DNA from: Thalassospira sp. HF15
Lineage (GTDB): Bacteria > Pseudomonadota > Alphaproteobacteria > Rhodospirillales > Thalassospiraceae
NCBI RefSeq assembly: GCF_011806525.1
Contig: NZ_JAAVKI010000006.1
Coordinates: forward strand, 248,001-312,000
Reading direction: 5' to 3'
Length of the DNA stretch: 64,000 nucleotides
Position numbers and translations under genes: made by a program. Under the pieces are notes generated by a model. That model did not search any database. It saw only the letters and a list, made by a program, of their open reading frames with translations, and was not told the origin of the DNA. Each line of letters opens with the position of its first letter. The first letter of the stretch is position 1. Positions 28,116 through 38,700 of this stretch are shown here, piece after piece.

Positions 28116-28265
28116 CACGTACGGGTCTTCTTTGTTTCGGGTGCGGGAATTCAATTAGGCGCGGCTTCTATCACAGCCTGCTGCCTGTGCCGATTAAAAT
28201 CGCACATTTGCGCTGGTTTGCATAGGTTGGCTGCTGATCACCTGCCATGCCTGCCGTGCAGATCA

Positions 28266-28302
28266 TAAAAAAAACACCCCCGCCTATGGGGCAGGGGTGT
28301 TT
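28266..28302 (-). terminator. Terminator of the usp-symporter operon
   Basis: Read on the minus strand, AAACACCCC and GGGGTGTTT (28272-28280 and 28294-28302) form a stem followed by a run of T (28267-28274 as A on the plus strand). The 150 bp between this and the U32 gene start hold no further gene. Confidence 0.88.
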
Positions 28303-28325
28303 GGAAACGTTTCAAGGTAACGGGT

Positions 28326-29846
28326 CTATTTGACCTTTTTGATCTCGCCGCGCTCGATCTTGTCCCAATACTGGCTGATCTCACCGCGGACAACCGGCAT
28401 CAGGAAATAGAGCCCGATGATGTTGGGGATCGCCATGGCAAAGATCATGGAGTCCGAGAAATCAATCACGGGACCGAGGCTCATGGATGCACCAACAATG
28501 ACGCACAGGCAGAAGAACAGTTTGAAAATGATCTCCTTGCCCTTGCCTTCACCGACCAGATAGGTCCAGCTTTTCAGCCCGTAATAGGACCATGACAGCA
28601 TGGTCGAAAAGGCAAACAGCACAACAGCCAGTGCCAAAATCAGCGGGAACCATGTAAAGGCCGACGCAAATGCCGCCGAGGTCAGCTCAACCCCGGTCAG
28701 GCCGGAATTAAGTTCACCACTGATGGTAATGACAAGGGCGGTCATGGTGCAGATCACCACCGTATCAATGAACGGCTCCAGAAGGGCGACATAGCCCTCG
28801 GTGACCGGTTCCTTGGTCCGCACGGCCGAGTGGGCAATGGCGGCTGAGCCAATCCCCGCTTCGTTGGAGAACGCTGCACGTTTGAAGCCCTGAATAAGGG
28901 CGCCAACAACGCCACCGGCAACGCCAGCCCCGGTAAAGGCGCCAACGAAAATCTGGGCGAAGGCATCGCCGACCATGGAAATGTTGCTGATGATAATGAT
29001 CACGCCGGCGGTGACATAAATGATTGCCATCAGCGGCACGATTTTTTCGGTCACCTTGGCGATGGATTTAATGCCGCCAATGATAACAACACCAACGATG
29101 ATCGCCATGACAAGGCCAAACAACCAGCCAGATCCGGCCAGGAAGCTGTTCTCGCCGCCGGTGACATTAACCACCTGCTGGAAGGCCTGATTGGCCTGGA
29201 ACATGTTGCCGCCACCAACAGCCCCACCGATGCAGCAGATCGAAAACAGGATGGCCAGAAACTTGCCAAGGCCCGGTTTGCCTTTTTCGGCCAACCCCTT
29301 GGACAGGTAATACATCGGGCCACCTGAAACGCGCCCATCGGGCAGTTCGTTTCTGTATTTCACACCCAGCGTACATTCGGTGAATTTTGATGCCATGCCC
29401 AAAAGACCGGCAAGGATCATCCAGAATGTCGCACCGGGTCCGCCGATGGAAACCGCAACGGCCACCCCGGCAATGTTACCTAGGCCCACGGTGCCCGAAA
29501 GGGCGGTGGCAAGTGCCTGGAAGTGTGAGACTTCACCGGCATCTTCGGGATGGGAATAGTCGCCTTTGACCAGCGAAATCGCATGGCCGAATTTGCGAAA
29601 CTGAACAAAGCCGAAATAGAGCGTAAAGATCGTCGCAGCGACAACCAGCCAGCCGACAATCAGCGGAAAGGCCGTACCCGCGATAGGTACTGAATAGAAC
29701 ATGGTGCCAGCAATTACGTTTGAAATCGGGGCAATTGCCTCGTTGATTTTTTGGTCAAAGCCGACTTCCTGCGCGTGCGCAACTTGAGGCAGGATGGCCG
29801 ACATCATTGCAACGGCGCTGGCCGCTGCTGTCTTTTTCCAGAACAT
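28326..29846 (-). CDS. Sodium:alanine/glycine symporter (AGCS family)
   Basis: A 506-aa transporter with about 11 helices. The AGCS signature is clear: [54 protein letters not shown] and [16 protein letters not shown]. It imports alanine or glycine with sodium across the inner membrane. The N-terminus carries a cleavable-looking signal ([10 protein letters not shown]) ahead of the first core helix, somewhat longer than in classic members. The gene lies 33 bp downstream of a universal stress protein gene and shares its operon. Confidence 0.92.
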   Translation of the reverse strand: MFWKKTAAASAVAMMSAILPQVAHAQEVGFDQKINEAIAPISNVIAGTMFYSVPIAGTAFPLIVGWLVVAATIFTLYFGFVQFRKFGHAISLVKGDYSHPEDAGEVSHFQALATALSGTVGLGNIAGVAVAVSIGGPGATFWMILAGLLGMASKFTECTLGVKYRNELPDGRVSGGPMYYLSKGLAEKGKPGLGKFLAILFSICCIGGAVGGGNMFQANQAFQQVVNVTGGENSFLAGSGWLFGLVMAIIVGVVIIGGIKSIAKVTEKIVPLMAIIYVTAGVIIIISNISMVGDAFAQIFVGAFTGAGVAGGVVGALIQGFKRAAFSNEAGIGSAAIAHSAVRTKEPVTEGYVALLEPFIDTVVICTMTALVITISGELNSGLTGVELTSAAFASAFTWFPLILALAVVLFAFSTMLSWSYYGLKSWTYLVGEGKGKEIIFKLFFCLCVIVGASMSLGPVIDFSDSMIFAMAIPNIIGLYFLMPVVRGEISQYWDKIERGEIKKVK

Positions 29847-29879
29847 GATGCTTCTCCGGTTAATCTTTTTGGAATTGCG

Positions 29880-30314
29880 TTACGGAACGACTGTGACCGG
29901 AACAGGCGATGCCTGTACCAGGGTGAGCGGCAAACTGCCCAGCAGTCTTGCGCCAAGTGCCGACCCGCCTTTCCTGCCGACAATGATCTGACATGCGCCC
30001 TTGTCCTCGGCGATTTGGCAGATCAGTTCGCCGGAATGGCCGTAACGGACCTCCGAAGTAACCGGTATTTTTTGTTTGTTCAGGGTATCGAGTGCGGGCT
30101 TGAGCGTCTGTTCTGCCCGCGACAATTCTTCCGTACGCCGCTGATGGCGTTCTTCAAGTTCCTGTGTCGACAGGAAGCTGTATGGGGACCATTCAAGAAC
30201 GTAAACCAAATGGATTGCACAGCCCTCGGCTGTTGCGCGTTTGGCCGCAAATTCCACGGCACGCTGCGCGGCATCAGTTCCGTCATAGCCCACGAGAATT
30301 GGCTGATCGGTCAT
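29880..30314 (-). CDS. Universal stress protein (UspA family)
   Basis: A 144-aa cytoplasmic protein starting MTDQPILVGYDGTDAA. The ATP-binding motif G-x2-G-x9-G-S is present in VGRKGGSALGARLLGS, so it is of the nucleotide-binding type. It is the first gene of a two-gene operon with the alanine/sodium symporter, which suggests coupling of amino acid uptake with stress or energy status. Its promoter must lie in the region 30315-30560. Confidence 0.92.
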   Translation of the reverse strand: MTDQPILVGYDGTDAAQRAVEFAAKRATAEGCAIHLVYVLEWSPYSFLSTQELEERHQRRTEELSRAEQTLKPALDTLNKQKIPVTSEVRYGHSGELICQIAEDKGACQIIVGRKGGSALGARLLGSLPLTLVQASPVPVTVVP

Positions 30315-30649
30315 GTGCTTGCTTCTCCTGATCAGAGACTGAAATGTCGAATTGAGAATCTCCCACTTCTCGCAATACAGGTATCGGCCTGTACCATGTC
30401 GCCCTTAGTCACTGACGCCAACACACGACGGTTCCCCCGAATTGCATTTCACCGACGCCAAGTGAAACGACATGGGGGAATGATACATAAAACTGAAATA
30501 ATTTCGCCAGAAAGTTGATACTTGAAAGTAAGATGTTCTGTTTTGGCGTGAAATTCGCTGTTCAAACAAAATAAAGCGCGCCGAACTTTTCGGTGCGCGC
30601 GGGAATGTTTTGCAAGAACGCTTAAAAAAAGTGGGTCCGACCTGCTTGG
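30315..30649 (-). other. Gene-free region with the thioesterase terminator
   Basis: A 335-bp stretch without a gene. On the minus strand an imperfect stem (CGCGCACCGA/TCGGCGCG, 30576-30600) followed by TTTATTTT is a likely terminator of the thioesterase gene. The rest should hold the usp promoter. No other structure stands out. Confidence 0.6.
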
Positions 30650-31066
30650 TCAGGCGTCGCTTTTGGCGTCTGGATCAAGCGGGCGGGGACGGCCACCCTC
30701 GTCCAGGGCGACAAATGTAAAGATACCCTCGGTCACCTTATCTGATGTTTCTTCAAACCGGGTCTGGCGCCAGGCCTGCACCTTGATGCGAAGTGACGTG
30801 CGCCCGACATGAATGATGTCGGTAAAAAACGATACCTCATCGCCAACATGAACCGGGCGCAGGAACGACATGCTGTCGACAAAGACGGTTGCCGTTCTGC
30901 CCTTCGCGCGGCGTGCCGCCGCCGTCCCGGCCGCAAGGTCCATCTGCGACATCAGCCAGCCGCCAAAAATATCCCCTGTCGGGTTGGTATCGGATGGCAT
31001 GGCGACTGCACGAACCGACGGTTGACGCAGGGGAGGAGTGTCGGCTGTATCGTTTTTTGCGGTCAT
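30650..31066 (-). CDS. yciA: Acyl-CoA thioesterase, YciA-type hotdog protein
   Basis: A 138-aa hotdog-fold enzyme. NPTGDIFGGWLMSQMDLAAG (residues 28-47) contains the catalytic Asp and helix start of YciA-like thioesterases. FVDSMSFLRPVHVGDEV follows. It hydrolyses acyl-CoAs to free CoA and fatty acids in the cytoplasm, usually with broad specificity. It is divergent from the pyrimidine operon, with 529 bp between, and appears functionally separate from it. Confidence 0.9.
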   Translation of the reverse strand: MTAKNDTADTPPLRQPSVRAVAMPSDTNPTGDIFGGWLMSQMDLAAGTAAARRAKGRTATVFVDSMSFLRPVHVGDEVSFFTDIIHVGRTSLRIKVQAWRQTRFEETSDKVTEGIFTFVALDEGGRPRPLDPDAKSDA

Positions 31067-31595
31067 GGAAGGCGTTCCGATGTGTATCTAAAGGATGAGG
31101 TTACTTTAGTTCGTCCAATTAAAGCCAGCATAAAATACTGCCAAATCAGGGACATGCGGGAAGTCCGATGTTCTGAAAAGCGATGCGGATCAGGGTATGT
31201 CCAATGGCGGTTTTCCTCGGCGGATGCAGGCGTTTTCGGGGCTGTGCAAGAATTCGAATTTTTAATCTTGACCAAATGATCAGGATTGGACATGCTGTTT
31301 CTGTCAGAGAGAGGCATCTGTACGTGTCATCAACCGGGGATAACCCCGAAACCATAAGCACACGACAGATCAAATACTGGGAAACAGTTCAGCTGCGGCT
31401 GAACGGATACGCCAAGAATGTCAGTACAAAAGACCCTGAGTTGGTCGGGCCCGCCCGTCCACGCAACGCCATAATTGTATCCTGATCGCGCGAATGCTGC
31501 GATCACGACTGGCCCGCGGTCGATTGTATTTTCATTCTTGTTTTGTCTCTCGATGACGTCAGGAGAGGACGCCTTTTTGGCAGGGAGACAAACAC
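31067..31595 (+). promoter_or_regulatory. Long upstream region of the pyrimidine reductase operon
   Basis: 529 bp without a gene. It contains a RutR-like palindrome (31268-31283), a possible promoter in which the TTGACC of that palindrome is the -35 and CATGCT (31291-31296) a poor -10, and a small hairpin, CGGGG-ATAA-CCCCG, near 31335-31348. If transcription starts near 31300, the preT leader is nearly 300 nt. Confidence 0.45.
31268..31283. promoter_or_regulatory. RutR-type operator upstream of preT
   Basis: TTGACCAAATGATCAG matches the E. coli RutR consensus TTGACCANNTGGTCAA at 12 of 14 fixed positions. RutR binds uracil or thymine and controls pyrimidine catabolism in proteobacteria. The site lies upstream of the dihydropyrimidine dehydrogenase genes, with a RutR-like gene in the same locus at 40943. 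Confidence 0.65.
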
Positions 31596-32954
31596 ATGAC
31601 CACCTTGCAGGCCAAGCAAGTTTCAAAATCCGGTGCCGTTCATGGCGGTGCTGGTCACAATGATGCAGATGACGGTTTTTCCGATCTGCATCCGGCCTAT
31701 TCCACGCTGCAGGCCATGGCGGAAAGCAACCGCTGCCTGTATTGCTATGACGCGCCATGCGTGACCGCATGCCCGACATCGATTGATATTCCAGGCTTCA
31801 TTCGCAAAATCAGCACCGGCAACCCGGATGGTGCGGCAAAGACAATTTTGTCAGCCAACATCATGGGCGGCACCTGTGCGCGTGCCTGCCCGACCGAAGT
31901 GCTATGCGAAGAAGCCTGCGTTCGTAACGTCGCCGAAGATACTGCCGTTGAAATCGGCAGCCTGCAGCGTTTCGCCGTTGACCATCTGATGGCGCGCGAT
32001 CTGCCCCATCCGTTCAAACGTGCCCCCAAAACCGGCAAGACCATTGCCGTTGTCGGGGCCGGTCCGGCTGGCCTTTCATGTGCGCACCGTGCAGCGATGC
32101 TGGGTCATGACGTTGTCGTATTCGAAGCCAAGCCGAAACCGGGCGGGCTCAATGAATATGGTCTGGCGGCCTATAAAATGACCGAAGATTTCGCCCAGCG
32201 CGAAGTCGAGTTCCTGATGGGCATTGGCGGGATCGAAATCGAATATAACAAGGCGCTTGGCAAGGACATCAACCTTGCGGATCTGAAGGCCAAATACGAT
32301 GCCGTCTTTGTCGGTGTCGGCCTTGGGGCGACCAATGATCTTGGCCTGAAGGGTGAGGATTTCCCGGGCGTGGATGATGCCATCAGCTTCATCGAAAAAC
32401 TCCGCCAGACGGAACCGAAATCCGACATGCCGGTTGGCGACAAGGTCATCGTCATTGGCGGTGGCAACACCGCAATCGATGCCGCGGTTCAGGCCAAGCG
32501 CCTTGGTGCCGAGGAAGTCACCCTGGTGTATCGTCGCGGTCCTGAAAACATGTCTGCGACCGAGTTTGAACAGGACTTGGCCAAAACCAATGGTGTCGTT
32601 GTGCGCTATTGGGCCAAGCCGGTCGCGATCAAGGCCAATGGCAAGCTGATGGGGATGGAGTTCGAAAAGACCGAACTTGATGCCAGCGGCAAGCTTGTCG
32701 GCACAGGCGAAACCTTTGACGTGCAGGCAGATCAGATTTTGAAGGCCATCGGACAGAAAATCAAAACCGATGACCTTGCCGGGATGGAGATCACCGGCGG
32801 CAAGATCGTGGTCGATGAGACTTATCAGACAACCGCCCCGGGCGTGTTCGCCGGTGGGGACTGCATCAAGAGTGGCGAAGACCTGACTGTTCAGTCGGTC
32901 GAAGACGGCAAACAGGCCGCCATCGCCATTGATGCATTCCTGAAAACCGCGTGA
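31596..32954 (+). CDS. preT: NAD-dependent dihydropyrimidine dehydrogenase, small subunit (PreT)
   Basis: A 452-aa flavoprotein. Eight N-terminal cysteines (47, 50, 55, 59, 94, 98, 104, 108) bind two 4Fe-4S clusters. The FAD site is VVGAGPAGLSC (about 152-162), and the NAD(P) site is VIGGGNTAIDAA near 287-298. With PreA it reduces uracil and thymine to the dihydro forms, the first step of the reductive pathway. PreT takes electrons from NADH and passes them to PreA. The GGGAG ribosome site is at 31584-31588. The preA gene follows 26 bp downstream. Confidence 0.94.
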   Translation: MTTLQAKQVSKSGAVHGGAGHNDADDGFSDLHPAYSTLQAMAESNRCLYCYDAPCVTACPTSIDIPGFIRKISTGNPDGAAKTILSANIMGGTCARACPTEVLCEEACVRNVAEDTAVEIGSLQRFAVDHLMARDLPHPFKRAPKTGKTIAVVGAGPAGLSCAHRAAMLGHDVVVFEAKPKPGGLNEYGLAAYKMTEDFAQREVEFLMGIGGIEIEYNKALGKDINLADLKAKYDAVFVGVGLGATNDLGLKGEDFPGVDDAISFIEKLRQTEPKSDMPVGDKVIVIGGGNTAIDAAVQAKRLGAEEVTLVYRRGPENMSATEFEQDLAKTNGVVVRYWAKPVAIKANGKLMGMEFEKTELDASGKLVGTGETFDVQADQILKAIGQKIKTDDLAGMEITGGKIVVDETYQTTAPGVFAGGDCIKSGEDLTVQSVEDGKQAAIAIDAFLKTA

Positions 32955-32980
32955 ACCGCTAGCCAAAGGGAGAGAGAAAA

Positions 32981-34258
32981 ATGGCTGATCTAAGCTGCAA
33001 AATCGCCGGTATTGATTCACTTAATCCGTTCTGGCTGGCATCCGCACCGCCAACAGACAAGAAATACAACGTCGTTCGCGCCTTTGAGGCCGGATGGGGC
33101 GGGGTTGTCTGGAAAACATTGGGCATTGATCCGCCCGTGGTGAACGTCTCGTCACGCTATGGCGCGCACCATGACCAGAACCGTCGTCTGTTGGGGATCA
33201 ACAATATCGAGCTGATCTCGGACCGACCGCTTGAAACCAACCTTCAGGAAATCCGCGAGTGCCGTGTCGAATACCCCGACCATGTGATCATCGGGTCGAT
33301 GATGGCCCCGATCGAGGAGCGCGCCTGGAAGGACCTTGCCCAGCAGATCGCCGAAAGCGGTGTGCATGGTCTGGAACTTAACCTTGGGTGCCCGCATGGC
33401 ATGTGCGAACGCGGTATGGGGTCCGCCATTGGTCAGGTGCCGGAAATGGTCGAACAGGTTACCCGTTGGGTGAAGGACGCGGTGGATATTCCGGTCTTTA
33501 CCAAACTGACCCCGAACATCACCAATATCCTGTGGTCGGCCGAGGCCGCGCTTAAGGGCGGGGCGGATGCCGTATCGCTGATTAACACTGTTAACTCGAT
33601 CATTTCGGTCGATATCGACAACATGGTTCCGGAACCTGTTGTGGATGGCAAGGGCACTCATGGCGGCTATTGCGGATCGGCAGTCAAGCCGATTGCACTG
33701 AACATGGTGGCCGAAATCGCCCGCACGCCTGAAACCCGCGACCTTGAGATTTCCGGTATTGGTGGCATCACCACCTGGAAAGACGCGGTCGAATTCATGT
33801 CGCTGGGGTCGAACGCCGTTCAGGTTTGTACTGCGGCGATGATCTATGGTTTCCGTGTAGTCGATGACCTGATTGACGGTATGAGCCAGTGGATGGACGA
33901 CAAGGGTTACACCAGCGTCGAACAGTTCACCCGTGCAGCCGTTCCGCAGGTTTCCGACTGGAACGAGCTGAACATGAACTTCGATACCAAGGCGGTGATC
34001 AACCCGGATAACTGCATCGAATGCGGTCGTTGCCATATTGCGTGTGAAGATACCTCGCACCAGGCAATCACCATGACCGACAAGCCAGAAGGCGGTCGCC
34101 TGTTTGAGGTGGTTGATGAGGAATGCGTTGGGTGTAACCTTTGCTATCACATCTGCCCGGTCCCCGATTGCATCACCATGGAACCGGTCAAGACCGACAA
34201 GCCGCCGATGACCTGGCCGGAACATCCGCTTAATCCCATGCGTATGGCCGCCGAGTAA
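32981..34258 (+). CDS. preA: NAD-dependent dihydropyrimidine dehydrogenase, large subunit (PreA)
   Basis: A 425-aa protein with a DHOD-like FMN barrel (residues 1-310) and two C-terminal 4Fe-4S clusters (CIECGRCHIAC and CVGCNLCYHICP). FMN and substrate elements include ASAPPTDKKYN, WKTLGIDPP, ELNLGCPHGMCERGMG and FTKLTPNITNI. It performs the reduction of uracil or thymine. The active-site loop reads ERGMGSAIGQVPE, with isoleucine where, as I recall, the mammalian enzyme has its catalytic cysteine (MGLACGQDPE); E. coli PreA also seems to lack that cysteine. The gene is flanked by preT and a carbamoyl-amino-acid hydrolase. Confidence 0.93.
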   Translation: MADLSCKIAGIDSLNPFWLASAPPTDKKYNVVRAFEAGWGGVVWKTLGIDPPVVNVSSRYGAHHDQNRRLLGINNIELISDRPLETNLQEIRECRVEYPDHVIIGSMMAPIEERAWKDLAQQIAESGVHGLELNLGCPHGMCERGMGSAIGQVPEMVEQVTRWVKDAVDIPVFTKLTPNITNILWSAEAALKGGADAVSLINTVNSIISVDIDNMVPEPVVDGKGTHGGYCGSAVKPIALNMVAEIARTPETRDLEISGIGGITTWKDAVEFMSLGSNAVQVCTAAMIYGFRVVDDLIDGMSQWMDDKGYTSVEQFTRAAVPQVSDWNELNMNFDTKAVINPDNCIECGRCHIACEDTSHQAITMTDKPEGGRLFEVVDEECVGCNLCYHICPVPDCITMEPVKTDKPPMTWPEHPLNPMRMAAE

Positions 34259-34302
34259 TCCATCCGCGCCACCCGCGCCACCAAAACCAAAAGGACCGAC
34301 TA

Positions 34303-35580
34303 ATGACTGCTCAACCCAGTGTACGTAACCTGTCAATTGATGGTGACCGCCTTTGGGATAGCCTGATGGAAATGGCCAAGATCGGCAAAACCGCAAAGGA
34401 TGGCGTTTGCCGTCTGGCGCTGACCGATCTTGACCGTGAAAGCCGCGATCTGTTCATTAAATGGTGCGAGGCAGAGGGCTGCTCGATCCGGATCGACAAG
34501 ATGGGTAATATCTTTGCCCGTCGCGAAGGCCGCAACCCGGATCTGCCCCCGGTCGTGATGGGAAGCCATCTTGATAGCCAGCCGACCGGCGGCAAATATG
34601 ATGGCGTGTACGGCGTTCTGACCGGACTTGAGGTCATCCGTACGCTGAATGAAGCCAAATACGAAACCGAGGCCCCGCTGGAAGTCGTTTGCTGGACGAA
34701 CGAGGAAGGCTCGCGCTTTGCCCCGGCAATGGTGTCATCAGGCGTCTTTGCCAAGGTGTTTGATCTCGAATACGGCCATTCGCGCGCCGATGTTGATGGC
34801 AAAACCATGGGGCAGGAACTCGAACGGATTGGCTATATGGGACCGGACGAACCGACCATTGATGCCCATCCGATGGGGGCGTATTTCGAAGCCCATATCG
34901 AACAGGGCCCGATCCTTGAAGACGAAGGCAAGGATGTCGGGATTGTCACCGATGCCCAGGGCCAACGTTGGTATGAAATCAAGTTCACCGGTGTTGAAGC
35001 CCATGCGGGCCCGACCCCGATGAAAACCCGTAAGGATGCGTTGCTTGGTGCATCGCGTGTGGTCGAACTGGTCAACAAGATCGGTCTGGATCGTTCCCCG
35101 CTTGCGTGTGCGACCGTCGGCATGATGCAGATCCACCCGAACTCGCGCAACGTCATCCCGGGTGAGGTGTTCTTCACGGTTGATTTCCGCCATCCTGACG
35201 ATGCGGTTCTGGCCGATATGGACAAGGCGCTCCGTGAAGGCGTTGAAAAGATTGCCAAGGATATCGGTCTTGAAACCGAGTTCGAGCAGATCTTCTATTA
35301 CGCTCCGGTGCCGTTCGATAAATCCTGCGTTGATGCAGTACGCAAGGGCGCAGAGCTTGGCGGTTTCTCGGCACGTGAAATCGTCTCGGGTGCCGGTCAT
35401 GATGCCTGCTATCTTGCCCAGGTTTGCCCGACTGCGATGATCTTCATCCCGTGTGTTGACGGTATTTCCCATAACGAGATCGAGGAAGTCCACAAGCCAT
35501 GGTCTGATGCCGGTGGACAGGTTCTGCTCAATGCGGTTCTGGCCAAGGCTGATGAAACGGTGATGCAGAAATCAGGTTGA
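34303..35580 (+). CDS. M20-family Zn-dependent N-carbamoyl-beta-alanine amidohydrolase
   Basis: A 425-aa hydrolase of the beta-ureidopropionase/allantoate amidohydrolase group. Metal ligands are visible: H89 (GSHLDSQPTGG), D100 (KYDGVYGVL), E134/E135 (WTNEEGSRFAP), H198 (FEAHIEQGPILE) and a late His in DGISHNEIEEV. It cleaves N-carbamoyl-beta-alanine to beta-alanine, CO2 and ammonia. The gene lies 44 bp after preA in the same operon. The nitrilase-type enzyme at 43652 can in principle do the same step, so one of them may prefer another ureido compound. Confidence 0.88.
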   Translation: MTAQPSVRNLSIDGDRLWDSLMEMAKIGKTAKDGVCRLALTDLDRESRDLFIKWCEAEGCSIRIDKMGNIFARREGRNPDLPPVVMGSHLDSQPTGGKYDGVYGVLTGLEVIRTLNEAKYETEAPLEVVCWTNEEGSRFAPAMVSSGVFAKVFDLEYGHSRADVDGKTMGQELERIGYMGPDEPTIDAHPMGAYFEAHIEQGPILEDEGKDVGIVTDAQGQRWYEIKFTGVEAHAGPTPMKTRKDALLGASRVVELVNKIGLDRSPLACATVGMMQIHPNSRNVIPGEVFFTVDFRHPDDAVLADMDKALREGVEKIAKDIGLETEFEQIFYYAPVPFDKSCVDAVRKGAELGGFSAREIVSGAGHDACYLAQVCPTAMIFIPCVDGISHNEIEEVHKPWSDAGGQVLLNAVLAKADETVMQKSG

Positions 35581-35632
35581 ATTCGCTGATCAAGAAGAAG
35601 ACTTCTCGTGGCTGACTATGAAGCCAACCAGA

Positions 35633-35664
35633 GCGGGGCAGGTTAATCCTGCCCCGCCTTTTTT
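35633..35664 (+). terminator. Terminator of the preT-preA-amidohydrolase operon
   Basis: GCGGGGCAGG (35633-35642) pairs with CCTGCCCCGC (35648-35657) around TTAAT, followed by CTTTTTT. Confidence 0.93.
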
Positions 35665-35728
35665 ATGTCCGACACTTGCCGGTGCTTGTGTTTCGGATGC
35701 TTTCTGCAGGACAAATTTAAACTTCAGG

Positions 35729-35756
35729 TTGTTTTTTTGTGGGTAGAATGTATTAA
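35729..35756 (+). promoter_or_regulatory. Possible promoter of the large lipoprotein gene
   Basis: TTGTTT (35729-35734), 16 bp, TATTAA (35751-35756), in a markedly AT-rich stretch. A strong GGGGGCGGG ribosome site follows just before the ATG at 35800. Confidence 0.4.
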
Positions 35757-35799
35757 TTTTATGTAAGGTTAGTATCGGTCACTCCTTGGGGGCGGGATA

Positions 35800-38700
35800 A
35801 TGACGAGCAAGCGCATAGTTGCATTTTGTTTGGTTCTGTTGCTTGGGGGTTGCCCCGGTACCGTTTCAAAATTGAATATACCGGGTACGACGTCCGGAGC
35901 GATCACATTATCAGGTGGTCAGGTGGTTTCGCGCGAAAGGCTACTCAATGATCGCAATGATCAAGTCGCTTGGCTGAATAATCGTTTGGCGGCTACAGAC
36001 CAGCAAGCTTTTGGCATAAACGGCGGGATTGATTTTAGAACCTTCTCTGCGACCTTGGCGCAGCTTCAGGCAAGTAACAAGGTTATACGGGACCGGGTCA
36101 GTCGACCAGGAACAACGGACGCAGGCAATGGTGCCGGTCAAAATGTCGAGGCTGATCTTAGTCTTCTTGACGCTAGCGGTGCCTTGAAGAACGACGCAGC
36201 CTCATCGCGGGCACCAGATCCGACCGCTGCAAAAACCTTCGAAGGATCGTCGCCTATAGATGACTTTCGCGACAGGCTATCTTACCGGGAAGAGGTGCGA
36301 TCTGAAATTATCGAAACAGGTCTGGATGACGCACATGACTTGAATGGGCGTGCGTTATATCGTCTTCAATTTAGCCCAACTGTCTTGCCGGAACCTGACA
36401 CAGGTTCATGGGCGCTCATTCGTATGCGTATTTTGACTGATGGGCAAGTCTTAAGTAAGGAAAAGTATGATGAATGGGTTAGAAGAATAAATAATCAATT
36501 TGCATCAAGGTTGCAAAATAAAGTTGACGATGCAATAGAAGAACGTTTGAGTCCTGACGAGTTTCGATTGTTAAAGGCGCAAATTGAAGGCATTCCGACA
36601 AAATGCTCTCCTGAAAAAAATGAAGCCTTTGTAAGTATTTTAGAGGATAAGGCTGATTTTTCTGGTTTTTACGAAACGGAAGTGGGAGATTTAGACCGGT
36701 ACATGCCTAATGATTATGTTGTTTCTAGAAGCAAATATAGTTCACTAAAATCAAATTTTGAAAGTATTTTTGACAAATGCAGGCCTGGGAATAATTATCG
36801 ATCAAGACCAATTGCGTTTGAGATGGCAAGGCTTCAGGTTAATTACTATAAGCGGTTGTTTGGGACTTATCTGGGGAAAATTGACGATAAAAATATCAAT
36901 GAGCTATGTGATGAAAGGCTGAGATGTTCATATTCATTCAAAGGCTCAGAGGACGGTCGTAAAGAACTCAGCAAGAAGCTTAAGGGAATAGAACAAGAAT
37001 ACAGTAGTGATATGGGAGGAGCAATACTTGTTTATGCCGTGACTCCAAAAGAGACAGTACAGCGCATTTCAGACGTTGCAGGGCGTCGGGAATCTGGCCA
37101 AACGGCACTTGCGTTGAATGCCCTTCTCGGATCAGTTGGTGTGGATGCGGGTCTAACACAGATCAACGATAGCCAGCTTTTGCTGCAGGCCTTGCGGCGT
37201 CAACCGCTTGTGGTTGGTTTCTCTGATCAGGTTCAAACTGCGAAGAGAGAGAATGTTGATTTAGCTGCTAAGGAGTCTGCAGTTCAAAAGCTAGTTGATG
37301 AATTGGGTGATGCAGCTGAAGAAATTCAGAATAAGTCTGTAGAATTACTGGATATTCGCTCAGATGACGAGTCAGGTGGTTCGGCTGGTCAGTCTAAGTC
37401 AGGTACGATTGGGGATAGCGATACTGCGACAGAACAAGATACGAAACATCAGAAAGCTAGAGAAAGTTTTAATAAGGCAAGTAAAGAGTTTTCAGATGTT
37501 CAGAGTGCTCTAATAGAAGCGCAGAAAGAACTGGAGAGGGAAAGGAAAAATTTTCTTGGGGTGCGTAAAACTTACCACGAGTTCGGTTGGATTATCGGGC
37601 CGCAAATGAAAATCGACCCAGGGACAGCTCGGCCAATTGGCGAACGCGGTATTAAGTACAGTTTCAGGCACGTCAATCGCCAAAATTCGCTTGCAGCGGT
37701 GGTGGGGGTTCCCGGTTGGTGGACCAAACTAAAGTTGGTGGCTGTTACTTGCTGGCGCAAAGCGCAAAAGGATGGCATTGACGATTGCGATGATGTCTCG
37801 ACGCTGATGGATCGCAGTATATTAGCGGATAAAAATGCTATTAAGGAGCTTAAAGGCAATGCCTTTGCTCCGCTTGTAACCAAGGAAATTGAAATTGCGC
37901 TTCCGGGGGCTGTTGACGCGATCACAGATGCGTTGTTGCCTGTTTCCATAAAGTTAAGACCGGAGCCTAAAATTGAAGGTGTGATTGCAGATCTTCGGGT
38001 TGGTGAGGACGGGTATGTTCTGATCCCGGGTACCAACCTGTGGAGAAATGCAGTTGTGACGATTGGCAGTCAGGCGGCTGACAAGGTGACTGTCTTACCT
38101 GATATGGAGGGAATTGTTGCATTCTTTGATGGTGTTCGAGATCAAAACGGCATTGTCGAAGGAGAAGGAGGCCGTAAGGTTGAAGTAAGAGTTTGGACGA
38201 GCGCTGGAAATGTTTCGGCAGGAAATGTGCTGATATCTGGATATGGAGCAGGTCAATCAACCCGTGTCGTGGCTCTTCAAAATTTTGGTTGGGTTAAAGG
38301 AAAGCTTGATCTTGAGGTTTCGCCGCGCTTGATCAGGCAAAGCAACCTTGCTCCTGAATTGGCTGTTCGCAGACTAACGGACGACGGGTTGGGTAGTTGG
38401 ACAAAAATAACTGGCCTTCAAGTGAATGCGTCAGAAGGGCTTGTCAGGGGGGTGCTTCAGCAGTGTGACGAGTGTAAAAGTGGTGGCTTGATCGAGGTTG
38501 CTTTTGTCGTTAAGGAACGGGTCGGCGTGCCGCCTAGTCATCACATCGCGAAAGGCTCATTGGTCTTCTACAAAACAGAGGACGAGGCAAAAATTCGGGC
38601 CATGGAAGATGGCGAGATAAGTAGCGTCATTGTATCAGGTGTAGAAGATGTCGACTTGTTGCTTCCGCTTTCTTTTGAGAAAGCATTTCCAGGGTTTAAT

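Noticed and set aside
26562-28268. 568-aa plus-strand open frame opposite the U32 gene
   Set aside because: It is an antisense shadow created by GC-rich codon structure; the minus-strand frame encodes a clear U32 protein with conserved cysteines.
33152-34396. 414-aa minus-strand open frame across preA
   Set aside because: Mirror frame of preA, rich in His/Arg/Gln with no domain; preA is certain.
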